From the NCBI GenBank assembly GCA_022826925.1, contig JAJDTX010000156.1, positions 1-38,597 of the forward strand: a DNA stretch of 38,597 nucleotides, read 5' to 3'. The stretch is from Bryobacterales bacterium (GTDB lineage Bacteria > Acidobacteriota > Terriglobia > Bryobacterales > UBA6623). The translations under genes and the position numbers were made by a program. Positions within the stretch are counted from its first letter, which is position 1. Every line of letters starts with the position of its first letter. Below, one piece after another: positions 8,555 to 20,661 of this stretch. Under the pieces are notes generated by a model. The model had not been told where the DNA came from. It ran no database searches and was given only the letters and a program-made list of their open reading frames with translations.

Positions 8555-11500
8555 GTGCAGATCACGCGTATAGCGATCCGGCGCCCGGTCACGGTCTCGA
8601 TGGCCGTCACGGCGGTGCTGCTGTTCGGCTATGTTTCCCTGGACCGGCTGGCGCTCAATCTCCTACCGGAAATCTCCTACCCGTCGCTGACCATCCAGAC
8701 CGACTACGAAGACGCCGCGCCCGAAGAGATCGAGGCGCTGCTCACCCGCCCTGTCGAAGAGGCCGTGGGCGTGGTCGGGGGCCTCAACCGCATCAGCTCA
8801 ATCTCCCGTCCGGGGCAGTCCGAGGTCGTCCTGGAGTTCAACTGGGACACCGACATGGACATCGCGGGCGTGGACGTGCGCGAGAAGCTCGACCTGATCG
8901 AGTTCCCGCAGGACTCCGAGCGCCCGGTGATCCTGCGTTTTGATCCGGCGAACGACCCGATCCTGCGCATCCAGGTCCATGGCGGCCTGACTCTGGCCCG
9001 GCTGCGCGACGTTGCGGACCGGGAGTTCTCTAAGCGCCTCGAAGCGGTCGAAGGCGTCGCCGCCGTGAAAGTGGTCGGCGGCCGCGAAGAGCAGATCCGT
9101 GTCGAGATCGACGAGCGGCGAGTGGCCGAGCTGGGCCTGTCGATCACGCAAGTGACCGACATCCTGCGGCAAGAGAACCTCAACCAAGCCAGCGGCAGCC
9201 TGTACGACCTCGACATGAACTACATGGTCCGCATGGTCAACGAGTTCCGCGCGGTTGACGACGTGCGCGGGATCGTGATCGCAGACGACGGCGGACGCAA
9301 GATCCTGCTGCGTGATGTCGCTCGCGTGTGGCGCGGCTCCAAGGAGCGCGAAATCATCGCACGCTACAACGGCAGCGAGAGCGTCGAGATGGCCGTGTAC
9401 AAGGAAGGCGACGCCAACACGGTGACGGTCTCCCGCGCGGTCATGGACCTGCTCGAGCGGATGGGCAAGGAACCGACGTTCCCGCAGGGCGTGCAGACTT
9501 CGGCGGTCTTCGACCAGGCGCGCTTCATCACCCAGAGCGTCGACAACGTCCTCTCAGCCGCCTTGGTCGGTGGCCTGCTGGCGACCCTTGTCCTGTTCGT
9601 CTTCCTCCGCGACGGCCGCAGCACGGCCATCATCGCCGCTTCGATCCCCATCGCGGTGATGGCAACGTTCGCGGCGATGTACCAGTCCGGCATCACGCTC
9701 AACATCATGTCGCTCGGGGGCGTCGCCCTAGGCGTCGGCATGCTGGTGGACAACTCGATCGTGGTGCTGGAGGCAGTGCATCGTCACCGCGAGCCAGGCA
9801 AGCCGCTGGCGGAGGTCGTCTACAACGGCACCAAGGAAGTCGCGATGCCGGTCACGGCCTCGACGCTAACGACAGTGGCGGTCTTTCTCCCGCTCGTCTT
9901 CGTGGAGGGAATCGCCGGCCAGTTGTTCCGCGACCAAGCGCTCACCATCACGTTCTCGCTACTGGCGTCCCTAGGGATCGCACTGACCGTGATCCCGATG
10001 CTGCTGGCGGCTCGCTTTCGCGCGGCGAGCGAGCTAGGCGTGCCGCCCGCGCCGGTCAGACGCTCCGCGCGGCCATCCAACCGCTTCGCCGGTTGGGGGA
10101 CGGACGCGGTGACCTTCGTCTCTGTTGACGCCCCGCGAGTGATTGTCGGGGATCTCCGGGCGGCGCTGCGCTTCGCCTCTACGTGGGCGTCGCGCTTGGC
10201 CGGGCCTCCGCTGTCAAGGTTCGACCGGGGAATCGCCGTACTGGAGGCGCGCTACGAAAAGCTCCTGGAGTCCTCGCTCAACGCCAAGCGGGCCGTCTTG
10301 GGCGGCGTGCTAGGCGCGGTGCTGCTGGCCGGGATCACCCTCCAATTTTTGGGAGGAGAGCTGATTCCGCCGCTATCGCAAGGCGAGTTCTCGTTCGAGG
10401 TCGAGCTGCCAGAGGGTCGCCCGCTGGAGGCCACCGACGCAGCCATGCGCACGATCGAGAGCGGGGCCCAAGCCATTCCCGGTGTCGCAGCTGTCTTCTC
10501 CTCCGTGGGCGGCAGCCAAGAGAACCAGTTCGCGAGCGGCGACTTGCAGGAGCATGTCGGAACGCTGCACGTTGTGCTCACGGACCGCGAGGACGACGCC
10601 CTTGAGGAAGAAGTGATCGGCCAGATCCGCTCGCTCATTGTGAATGTTCCCGAGGCCGAGCCGACCTTCCAGCGCCCCACCCTGTTCAGCTTCAAGACAC
10701 CGGTAGAAGTGGAGATCTTCGCCTACGAGATCGAAGACCAGCGAGTCGCAGCCGGCCTGATCGCCGACCGCATGGCCCGCATCGGAGGGCTGCGCGACGT
10801 CGAGACCACCGCCCGCTTGGGAAGCCCGGAGATCCAGATCCGTTTTGACCGGCGGCGCTTGAAGCGCCTTGGCCTGCGAGAGGAGCAGGTCTCTAACGTG
10901 CTGCGAAACAAGATCCGCGGAAACGTGGCTTCGCGCTACCGCGAGGGCGACCGTCAGATCGACATCTTGGTGCGGGTCGACGAGCCGGATCGCGACGCAA
11001 TCTCCGACATCGAGAGCATGGTCATCAACAGCGCTCCCCGCCGGGCGCCAAGTCCGTCTGGCCGCGTCTCTGAGAACGACGACGCTCCGGCACGGGAATC
11101 CACCCAAGGAGAAGGCGAGCCCCGCGGCGACGGCGAGCCTGCCGCCGACCGGCGGGCGAGGACGCCATTCGTGCCGATCCGGCTGGGCCAAGTAGCCGAG
11201 GTCGAGGTCCGGCGCGGCCCAGCGGAGATTCGCCGCATCCGCTCGCAACGGGCCGCGGTCGTGACGGCCAATCTGAGCGGCCGCGACCTTAGCGGCGCAT
11301 CTGCCGAGATCCGAGGCATGCTCGCCCAACTGCGCCCGATACTGCCCGTGGGGGCGACGGCTGGCATCGGCGGGCAAAACCAAGAACTCGAGGTCTCGTT
11401 CCGAAGCCTCGCGTTCGCCCTGGCGCTGGCTGTGTTCCTCGTCTATCTCGTGATGGCATCGCAGTTCGAGTCGCTGCTGCACCCGTTCATCATCCTGCTA

Positions 11501-11971
11501 ACCGTCCCGCTGGGCCTGGTCGGCGTTGTGTTCACCCTCGCGCTGACGGGGGTGGCGCTGAGCGTAATCGTGCTGTTGGGCGCTGTCGTGCTGGCCGGCA
11601 TCGCCGTCAACAACGGAATCGTGCTGCTCGACTACACGAACCGCCTGCGTGCCCATGGCATGTCGAAGCGCGACGCGCTGCTGTGCGCCGGGAGCATTCG
11701 CCTGCGCCCGATACTGATGACCTCGCTGACCACGCTGCTGGGGCTGCTTCCGCTGGTCTTCGGCTGGGGCGAGGGGGACGAGGTGCGCATGCCCATGGCA
11801 GTCGCGGTGATCGGCGGCCTGCTCACATCGACGCCGTTCACTCTGTTCGTGATCCCAGTCGTCTACGAGCTGGTCGATCGCAAGCGGTTCGCACCCGCGC
11901 GGGACGATGGCAGGGACGAGCCCGCGGACAGCCACATCAGGCCCGCTCCCAGCCCCCTGCCCCAGTCCTGA
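8555..11971 (+). CDS. RND efflux pump inner-membrane subunit (first of two)
   Basis: Proton-driven RND transporter of 1138 residues, longer than the usual 1020-1050. It starts with GTG, giving the standard RND N-terminus MQITRIAIRRPVTVSM. The TM4 proton-relay motif is GMLVDNSIVVLE with a single Asp (Asp399) followed by Asn, as in many HAE1 and MdtB-like pumps rather than the Asp-Asp of AcrB. Two insertions explain the length: a basic/amphipathic stretch in the central cytoplasmic loop (about residues 488-578) and a charged, low-complexity run in the second periplasmic half (about 826-872, rich in Glu, Gly, Arg, Ala, Pro). It ends one base before the next pump gene, so the two are translationally linked. 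Confidence 0.93.
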   Translation: MQITRIAIRRPVTVSMAVTAVLLFGYVSLDRLALNLLPEISYPSLTIQTDYEDAAPEEIEALLTRPVEEAVGVVGGLNRISSISRPGQSEVVLEFNWDTDMDIAGVDVREKLDLIEFPQDSERPVILRFDPANDPILRIQVHGGLTLARLRDVADREFSKRLEAVEGVAAVKVVGGREEQIRVEIDERRVAELGLSITQVTDILRQENLNQASGSLYDLDMNYMVRMVNEFRAVDDVRGIVIADDGGRKILLRDVARVWRGSKEREIIARYNGSESVEMAVYKEGDANTVTVSRAVMDLLERMGKEPTFPQGVQTSAVFDQARFITQSVDNVLSAALVGGLLATLVLFVFLRDGRSTAIIAASIPIAVMATFAAMYQSGITLNIMSLGGVALGVGMLVDNSIVVLEAVHRHREPGKPLAEVVYNGTKEVAMPVTASTLTTVAVFLPLVFVEGIAGQLFRDQALTITFSLLASLGIALTVIPMLLAARFRAASELGVPPAPVRRSARPSNRFAGWGTDAVTFVSVDAPRVIVGDLRAALRFASTWASRLAGPPLSRFDRGIAVLEARYEKLLESSLNAKRAVLGGVLGAVLLAGITLQFLGGELIPPLSQGEFSFEVELPEGRPLEATDAAMRTIESGAQAIPGVAAVFSSVGGSQENQFASGDLQEHVGTLHVVLTDREDDALEEEVIGQIRSLIVNVPEAEPTFQRPTLFSFKTPVEVEIFAYEIEDQRVAAGLIADRMARIGGLRDVETTARLGSPEIQIRFDRRRLKRLGLREEQVSNVLRNKIRGNVASRYREGDRQIDILVRVDEPDRDAISDIESMVINSAPRRAPSPSGRVSENDDAPARESTQGEGEPRGDGEPAADRRARTPFVPIRLGQVAEVEVRRGPAEIRRIRSQRAAVVTANLSGRDLSGASAEIRGMLAQLRPILPVGATAGIGGQNQELEVSFRSLAFALALAVFLVYLVMASQFESLLHPFIILLTVPLGLVGVVFTLALTGVALSVIVLLGAVVLAGIAVNNGIVLLDYTNRLRAHGMSKRDALLCAGSIRLRPILMTSLTTLLGLLPLVFGWGEGDEVRMPMAVAVIGGLLTSTPFTLFVIPVVYELVDRKRFAPARDDGRDEPADSHIRPAPSPLPQS

Positions 11972-11972
11972 C

Positions 11973-15161
<3,189 letters not shown>

Positions 15162-15199
15162 CCCTCTCGCCGCGGGGGTGCCAAGCCCCTAGGCGCAGC

Positions 15200-16768
15200 T
15201 CAGAAATAGAGCTGAATCACGCGCCCGTCGAGCTCGTCGATGGTCGAGCGGCGGCTCGTCCACAGCGGCTCCGCGAGCTGCGCATTCCACTCGGCGAGTT
15301 CGGCTTCCAGGCGCGCGACGATGTCAGGATGGGCACCGGCCAGATTTTCGCGCTCGCCGACATCGGCCGAGAGATCGTACAGCACCGTCAGCTGGCCGTG
15401 GGGCGAGACCGGCGGATAGTCGACCTCCGGCAGCAGCCTTCCGCCAGGAGCATCCTCCTTTTTGAGGTCCGTCAGGTCCACTTTCCATAGCTTCCACTTG
15501 CCCCAACGCACCGACATGTTTGGGGCAGACCTCCAGAACAGAAACTCGTGCGGAGCGCCGTCGACCTCACCGCGCAAGTACGGCAACAGGTTCACGCTGT
15601 CGGGGCTCTCGGCCTGGCCGGGGCCGTCGCCCGCTGCGGCCGCGAAGGTGGCGTACAGGTCGAGCGAGATCGCCGGCTGCTCGTAGACCGCACCCTGAGG
15701 CAGCCCGGCGGGCCACTTCACGATGAACGGCACGCGCACGCCGCCCTCCAAGTGGTAGCGCTTCGCGCCGCTGAGCGGCGCGTTCGTACAGATAACGTCC
15801 TGTGCGTAGTTGATGCAGCCGTTGTCCGAGAGAAACACCATCAGCGTGTCTTGCTCAAGATCGTGCTTTCTCAGGGTCGCGACGATATCGCCAACCATGT
15901 CGTCCACCGAGGCCACCATTCCGGCGAAAATCCGCGCCCCCTCGCCCTCGATGTGCGGGAACCGGCTGACATACTCGTCAGTCGCTTGAATCGGCGTATG
16001 CGGAGCGTTCGGCGTCACCATGAGGAAGAACCGTTCGTCCGCGTGACGCTCGATGAAGTCGACCGCTCGCTCGGCGAAGACGTCGGTCAGGTACTCCTCC
16101 ACCTTGACGACCTCGAATCCGTCCAAGATCTCGCGGGCGTTGTGCGGGCTCGTGCGGTCGCCGGAAACCGCCCCCGGCCAAGAATGCACGCCTTCCTTGG
16201 CCGAGTCGATGTAGCTCGTGCCACCGCCTAGAATTCCGAAGAACTCGTCGAAGCCCCGATTCAGCGGGTGATATTGATCCAGCGCGCCCAAGTGCCACTT
16301 GCCGACCAAGCCGGTGGAATATCCCGCGCCACGCATGAGATCGCCGAGCGTCCGCTGGTCCAGCGGCAGACCAAGCTCGGCGTCGGGACCGCGAGCGTAG
16401 TTGGCGGTCGGGTTGTATTCATAACCGAACCGGCTCTGCACGCGACCTGAGAACAGGCCTGCCCTCGTCGGGCTGCACACTGCGGCAGAAACATAGCCGT
16501 CCGTAAGGCGCACGCCCATCTCGGCCATCGCGTCGATGTGCGGCGTGTGGATGAGCTCGGAGCCGTTGGCGCTGATGTCGCCATAGCCGAGGTCGTCCGC
16601 CACTACCACGATCACGTTGGGGGGTGGCGGGCCTTCGACCGCCGGCTGGCAGCCGGGCGCAATCGCGAGCAGCGCGCCGATGGCGCACACCGCACCGAGC
16701 CCCGCCTTGCCGAAACAGCTTCGCGGCACACAACAATCCGAACCCGAATAATCCCTCAGCACTCTCAT
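15200..16768 (-). CDS. Secreted sulfatase, family S1 (arylsulfatase A / GalNAc-6-sulfatase-like)
   Basis: Hydrolyses a sulfate ester using a formylglycine made from Cys. It has 522 residues. The N-terminus has a hydrophobic stretch ending LLAIAPGC, an imperfect lipobox with Cys40, so it is probably a lipoprotein. The metal-binding DD is at about 58-59 (VVVADDLGYGD). The formylglycine motif CSPTR is at 98-102 and matches CxPxR. The GKWHLG lysine-histidine pair and the FLSDNG metal ligands are present. A good GGAGGGA ribosome binding site sits just upstream of the ATG at 16768. It is divergent from the next sulfatase with 90 bases between starts. Substrate specificity is inferred only from overall motif style. 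Confidence 0.93.
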   Translation of the reverse strand: MRVLRDYSGSDCCVPRSCFGKAGLGAVCAIGALLAIAPGCQPAVEGPPPPNVIVVVADDLGYGDISANGSELIHTPHIDAMAEMGVRLTDGYVSAAVCSPTRAGLFSGRVQSRFGYEYNPTANYARGPDAELGLPLDQRTLGDLMRGAGYSTGLVGKWHLGALDQYHPLNRGFDEFFGILGGGTSYIDSAKEGVHSWPGAVSGDRTSPHNAREILDGFEVVKVEEYLTDVFAERAVDFIERHADERFFLMVTPNAPHTPIQATDEYVSRFPHIEGEGARIFAGMVASVDDMVGDIVATLRKHDLEQDTLMVFLSDNGCINYAQDVICTNAPLSGAKRYHLEGGVRVPFIVKWPAGLPQGAVYEQPAISLDLYATFAAAAGDGPGQAESPDSVNLLPYLRGEVDGAPHEFLFWRSAPNMSVRWGKWKLWKVDLTDLKKEDAPGGRLLPEVDYPPVSPHGQLTVLYDLSADVGERENLAGAHPDIVARLEAELAEWNAQLAEPLWTSRRSTIDELDGRVIQLYF

Positions 16769-16858
16769 CTCAGTCCCTCCGCACTTTCACCGGCTGGCAA
16801 CGGAAAGGGCCGGCCATGCCGACCCGTCGTGGCCGGGCCGTCCGATATCATAGCTGCG
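16769..16858. promoter_or_regulatory. Divergent control region between two sulfatase genes
   Basis: Ninety bases separate the two divergent sulfatase starts, so promoters for both must lie here or run into the coding ends. I see the ribosome binding site of the leftward gene but no convincing -35/-10 pair. No regulator gene is adjacent. Confidence 0.4.
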
Positions 16859-18418
16859 ATGCAACGCCCCCTCGCCTCACCGACACCTACTCGCCCCCGT
16901 CGCACGGCACCAAACGGGATTCCGTGGCAGCCCACATCGCGTGCGGCCTGGGTTGCCGCGATCGCCCTGTGCTGCTGCTTGCTGCTGCCCCAGCCGGGGC
17001 AGGCTCAGGCCGAGTACTTCCCGCCAGATCCCGGCATCAAGATGGACGATTTTCCGAATGTCGTTCTCATTACGGGCGACCATCTCCGCTGGGACCATGT
17101 GGCGGCCAACGGGAACGATGCCATCCTGACGCCTCATATGGACCGCTTGGCACGAGAGGGCGTGACGTTTCGGTCGCACTTCACGGTCGGCGTCGCTTGC
17201 GCCCCCAACCGTGCCTCGCTGATGACCGGGAGGTATCCGCACGCCCACGGCGTGATTAACAACGGCATCAAGATGCCTCAGGACGAGGTGACGCTCACGC
17301 ACGTGTTGCGGGACGCGGGATATTACACCGGCCAGATGGGCAAGCTGCACTTCCTGCCGCACAAGGACCGCGACCACCGGGAGCCGCACCCGCCCTACGG
17401 CTTCCATCAGATGCGGATATCAGACGAGCCGGGCTGCTACGACGATGATTACGGTCGGTGGCTCTGGGCCCAAGGCGAGGATGTCCGCGAGAAGGCACGC
17501 ATTACCATGCCGGGCGACCGACTCCAATTCGAGCACTACGTCTTCGAAGGCGAAGACAGAACCACGCACTCCTCGTGGGTAGCCACAGAGACCCTCACGT
17601 TCATCGAGGACACGCTCCAGCGTCACCCGGGGCGGCCGTTTTTCGTGCACGCGGGGTTCTACGCGCCGCACCCGCCGTTGAACGCCCCGGCATCGGCGCT
17701 CGCTCTGTACGAAGGTCGCGAGCTTCCCCCGCGCCGCTATTCCGCGGACGAGGTCTCGTTGCTGCCGCCGAACCTGGCGCGTTCGATGACGGCGCTGCTG
17801 GAAACGCCAGAAGCCACTTGGGACTCATATCGCAAGTACTTCTACGCGATGGTGACGCACCTCGACGAGAACATCGGCCGCATCATTGACGCCGTCGAGC
17901 AGGCCGGGATCGCCGACCGCACGCTGTTCGTCCTCACCAGCGACCACGGGGACTACCTCGGAGACCACAATCTCTACAACAAGAGCGCTCGGCCCTACGA
18001 TGGCGCATTGCGGATCCCACTCATCTTTCGCGGGCCGGGCGTGCCCACCAATGTGGTGTCGGACGAGCTGGTGGAGATCGTCGATGTGATGCCGACGCTG
18101 CTTGATATGCTCGGCCTCGAGCTGCCGAAGGGCAACCAGGGCATTTCCCTGATGCAAGTCATGCAGGGAGGGCCCGGGCGGGAACTGATCTACATGCAGG
18201 CGATGACCAACCGCATGATCCGTACACAGTCCGCCAAGTACTGGATCGACGCTGATGGCGAAGAGGTGCTGTTCGACTACTCGACCGACCCGCACGAGCT
18301 GCGCAACGTGGCGCAATCGCCGGCACACACGAGCCTGCGTGACGAGCTGCGCGTCCGGCTGATCCGCAAGGCAATCAATGCTCGCGACCCGCTCCCGGAG
18401 AGGATCAGACCGTACTAG
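16859..18418 (+). CDS. Secreted sulfatase, family S1 (choline-sulfatase / phosphonate-hydrolase-like branch)
   Basis: 519 residues from the ATG at 16859. The frame is open upstream to 16538, but that part overlaps the divergent gene, and only this start places a signal peptide at the N-terminus (hydrophobic core about 30-44, likely cleavage after AQA near 51). The formylglycine motif CAPNR is at 114-118. The first metal motif is GDHLRWDH (73-80) rather than the common ADDLG, and the second is TSDHGDYLG, a pattern seen in choline-sulfatase and phosphonate-monoester-hydrolase-like members. A GKLHFLPH segment supplies the active-site Lys and His. It differs strongly from its divergent neighbour, so the two probably act on different linkages. 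Confidence 0.92.
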   Translation: MQRPLASPTPTRPRRTAPNGIPWQPTSRAAWVAAIALCCCLLLPQPGQAQAEYFPPDPGIKMDDFPNVVLITGDHLRWDHVAANGNDAILTPHMDRLAREGVTFRSHFTVGVACAPNRASLMTGRYPHAHGVINNGIKMPQDEVTLTHVLRDAGYYTGQMGKLHFLPHKDRDHREPHPPYGFHQMRISDEPGCYDDDYGRWLWAQGEDVREKARITMPGDRLQFEHYVFEGEDRTTHSSWVATETLTFIEDTLQRHPGRPFFVHAGFYAPHPPLNAPASALALYEGRELPPRRYSADEVSLLPPNLARSMTALLETPEATWDSYRKYFYAMVTHLDENIGRIIDAVEQAGIADRTLFVLTSDHGDYLGDHNLYNKSARPYDGALRIPLIFRGPGVPTNVVSDELVEIVDVMPTLLDMLGLELPKGNQGISLMQVMQGGPGRELIYMQAMTNRMIRTQSAKYWIDADGEEVLFDYSTDPHELRNVAQSPAHTSLRDELRVRLIRKAINARDPLPERIRPY

Positions 18419-18755
18419 GCACTGTGCCACCGCTAGGGCCGAGGCATCAGCGCAGCAGTGCAGGAAGTACGGGCCATGCAAGTGCAACCCTAGGTGTGGG
18501 TCGCGAAGCGCCACACGCAAAATAGACGCGAAATAGCCTTGCGAGGCCACGCCTCGGACCAACGAGGGCAGCCATTGAGCCCCAAAACGCGGCGCGACGA
18601 GCAGCATCGCGCCAAGGCAGGCAGACTGGTCGGACGAGGGACTGTCGGGCCTGGATGAGGATTCTAAGGAATCGGACGGCGCTCGACCGGATGCCGGTGC
18701 CTAGCTCGGCCCTAGGGTGGACGGACGGCTTTGCCGTGCACTGGAAGGCTCGACC
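18419..18755. other. Intergenic stretch with one hairpin
   Basis: 337 bases between a sulfatase and the Uma2 gene. Apart from the hairpin at 18494-18516 I see no convincing gene, RNA or repeat. CCTAGG or near-CCTAGG words recur (18489-18494, 18710-18715, 18755-18760), but too loosely to call a repeat family. Confidence 0.5.
18494..18516. terminator. Hairpin downstream of the sulfatase
   Basis: GTGTGG (18494-18499) pairs with CCACAC (18511-18516), with inner CGC/GCG pairs and a GAA loop. It is 76 bases after the sulfatase stop and is followed by GCAAAAT rather than a T-run, so termination is possible but not certain. Confidence 0.4.
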
Positions 18756-19532
18756 CTAGGAATCTAGCCCCGAGGGACGGGCACGGCTCGCTAGGTTCCG
18801 GAGTCGCTCCTCCAACGCCCGCACTCTGTCTTGGGCAGCGAGGGCCCGGTCCTCGGCGATCCGCCGCCGACGCTCCGCTTCCTCCAGCTCGCCGTCGAAC
18901 TCCTCGCCCGTCACGGGGTCGGTGAACACCAGTACTGTCGCTCCGTCCCGCTTCCGGCTGCGCAGATCCAGCCCCAGCACCCGGCTCCGCAGCTGCCTGC
19001 CACCTCCCGGACGCTCCATAGCCTCGACCGGCTCGTACCTTCCTCCGGTCGCCGCAGAGCCCTCCAAGGCCGTCTCCATGAGCGCTCCTTCCGGATCCAG
19101 CCTCCAGTACTCGCGCACTCCCATCCTGGCGTACTCCCTAGCCTTGTAGCGGGCGTCGTGTTCTTCCGTGGACGGCGACGCCACTTCCAGCACGAAGTCC
19201 GGCGGCTTGCCCTCCTCCCAGACTTTGTACGTGCTGCGGTTCCCCTCGCGCCCTACGCCGAACACCACCTGCACGTCCGGCTGCAGCCAAGTCGTGTCGT
19301 CGCCGCGATCGTAGTACACCGCCAGCTCCATGGCCACCAGCACGTCCTGGCGGTCTCGGAAGCGGTTGCGCAACGCTGCGGCGGCCAGCAGGACAGCCTC
19401 CCCGTGCCAGACGCTCTGGGCGACCCAATGCCGTTCCGGGTACTCGACCGCGTTGGGTTCCCGCGTCGGCGCCTCGTCGGCCGATGGGGCCACAGTGGCA
19501 AGTGCCGTCGGTGTATTGGCCTTGAGAGACAT
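18756..19532 (-). CDS. Uma2-family PD-(D/E)XK nuclease-like protein
   Basis: 258 residues if translation starts at MSLKANT (19532). The frame is open to an ATG at 19613 that would add 27 residues. Uma2/DUF820 features are clear: an Asp in WLQPDVQVV (Asp86), Glu in PDFVLEVASPST (Glu116) and a Lys in the RYKAREYARMGV helix (Lys130), forming a PD-(D/E)XK site. The C-terminus is a charged coiled coil of about 40 residues (EEAERRRRIAEDRALAAQD), a common Uma2 addition. Members are widespread, often in many copies, with no firmly known role. It sits alone between a sulfatase and the MazEF module. The natural target is unknown. Confidence 0.85.
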   Translation of the reverse strand: MSLKANTPTALATVAPSADEAPTREPNAVEYPERHWVAQSVWHGEAVLLAAAALRNRFRDRQDVLVAMELAVYYDRGDDTTWLQPDVQVVFGVGREGNRSTYKVWEEGKPPDFVLEVASPSTEEHDARYKAREYARMGVREYWRLDPEGALMETALEGSAATGGRYEPVEAMERPGGGRQLRSRVLGLDLRSRKRDGATVLVFTDPVTGEEFDGELEEAERRRRIAEDRALAAQDRVRALEERLRNLASRARPSGLDS

Positions 19533-19899
19533 CTCGGATCCCAATCCGTGCCAGCGTCCTTCCTTCGTGATTATAAGAGGGCTGCCGTCCGAGGAGCCGC
19601 AGCAGCCCGGCAAATCAACGTGCCCGCTCGGCCGAGCCGCCCCAGAGCGGCGCCTCGGCGTTGAGACTTAACCCATCATCGTCCACCTTGCGCCGAGACA
19701 AGAAGTTCAGTGGATCCTCGGTACTGCCGGCAAACCGCAGCCAGCGCGACACGGAAGCGCCTGGAGCGGACGCTGGACCGTCCCTTTGGCGCCGATCCCG
19801 GAACCGGAGCTAGACGCTTGGGCTGGCCAGCGCTGAGTGTGGGCGCGCGTGCAAACCCGCGAGCCGCGTCTGAAACGGGGCAACGCCGGTCGGTACTGC
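19533..19899. other. Intergenic stretch without a recognisable gene
   Basis: 367 bases upstream of Uma2 and downstream of the mazF-like gene. It probably holds the Uma2 promoter. I found no RNA, repeat or conserved reading frame. The open frames crossing it read into the antisense of flanking genes. Confidence 0.45.
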
Positions 19900-20232
19900 C
19901 TATTCGAACAATGTGGCGAGTCGCGCCATCACTTCGTCCACGATGTTCTGGGGGACAGTGTCGACCTGCCTCGCATCCCGGGCTTCGAGATCAAGGGCAC
20001 GAGGCTGGTCGCAGCGGATTACACCCTTCGTTCGGATACCCGCCTTGTCGAGCGATACTGCAAATCCATGCCGACGCGCGAAGCTCCCGCCCGTAGTAAT
20101 CGGCAGAACGATCGGCGTCCCGGTCAGTTCGTTGAACGCTGCCCGGGACACGACCAAGACCGGACGAGTGCCCTGCTGTTCATGGCCGGAGGTGGGGTCG
20201 AGGCCGACGAGCCAGATGTCACCTCGCTTCAC
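19900..20232 (-). CDS. MazF/PemK-family endoribonuclease toxin
   Basis: 110 residues, the usual MazF size. The opening MKRGDIWLVGLDPTSGHEQQ, then GTRPVLVVS, FNELTG and LPITTG are the family signature; the Arg and Thr of the RNase site lie in GTRPVL and LPITT. It cleaves single-stranded RNA at short sequences and is held inactive by the upstream antitoxin. It starts with GTG, overlapping the antitoxin TAG by one base (TAGTG), so the two are translationally coupled. The reading frame is intact, so the toxin is probably functional. Confidence 0.92.
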   Translation of the reverse strand: MKRGDIWLVGLDPTSGHEQQGTRPVLVVSRAAFNELTGTPIVLPITTGGSFARRHGFAVSLDKAGIRTKGVIRCDQPRALDLEARDARQVDTVPQNIVDEVMARLATLFE

Positions 20233-20489
20233 TACAGAAGCTCTCTCCCAACTGGCTTAGCATCAAGCCAGGCGCGATCTTCGGCAGAGGGAGTGTCAGT
20301 TTCCTCACACTGTGCCAGAAGCTCATCTAGCGTGTATTTGGGGCGCTTTCTGGGCTCCACAACCATGCGACCATTCTCTACTCCGATGTCCACCTTGGCC
20401 CCGACCGCGAGGCTCAGCAGGTCGAGAATGGCCGGGGGAACAGCGAGCATGACGGAACCGCCGACCTTGCGCAGATTCGTTGTATGCAT
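20232..20489 (-). CDS. MazE/AbrB-type antitoxin
   Basis: 85 residues from the ATG at 20489; the longer open frame upstream lacks homology. Residues 1-45 form a swapped-hairpin AbrB/MazE DNA-binding domain (NLRKVGGSVMLAVPPAILD, then LAVGAKVDIGVENGRMVVEP). The remaining acidic tail (YTLDELLAQCEET) would wrap the toxin. It both neutralises MazF and represses its own promoter. A perfect inverted repeat lies 14 bases upstream of the start (20503-20520), placed as its operator. Confidence 0.9.
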   Translation of the reverse strand: MHTTNLRKVGGSVMLAVPPAILDLLSLAVGAKVDIGVENGRMVVEPRKRPKYTLDELLAQCEETDTPSAEDRAWLDAKPVGRELL

Positions 20490-20502
20490 AGAAGCTTCCG
20501 CA

Positions 20503-20536
20503 GTTATATGTAAATATAACAACTGCTGAGTGGCAA
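20503..20536 (-). promoter_or_regulatory. mazEF promoter with palindromic operator
   Basis: GTTATAT-GTAA-ATATAAC (20503-20520) is a perfect 7-bp inverted repeat in an AT island within GC-rich DNA, and it extends imperfectly to GCAGTT/AACTGC. On the minus strand TTGCCA (20531-20536) and TACATA (20507-20512) are 18 bases apart and could be the -35 and -10. The palindrome overlaps the -10, as expected for autorepression by MazE. Confidence 0.6.
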
Positions 20537-20661
20537 CGCAAGCCCCGCAGTGGCTGGACTCGAGTGCATCGCCAGGGTGAGTCCCGCTATCCGCAGCCGG
20601 CTGTGCGAGCATTTGTATTCCCTTGCATCGTGCAAGGTGTCGAATGGAGGGCCACGCTTCA

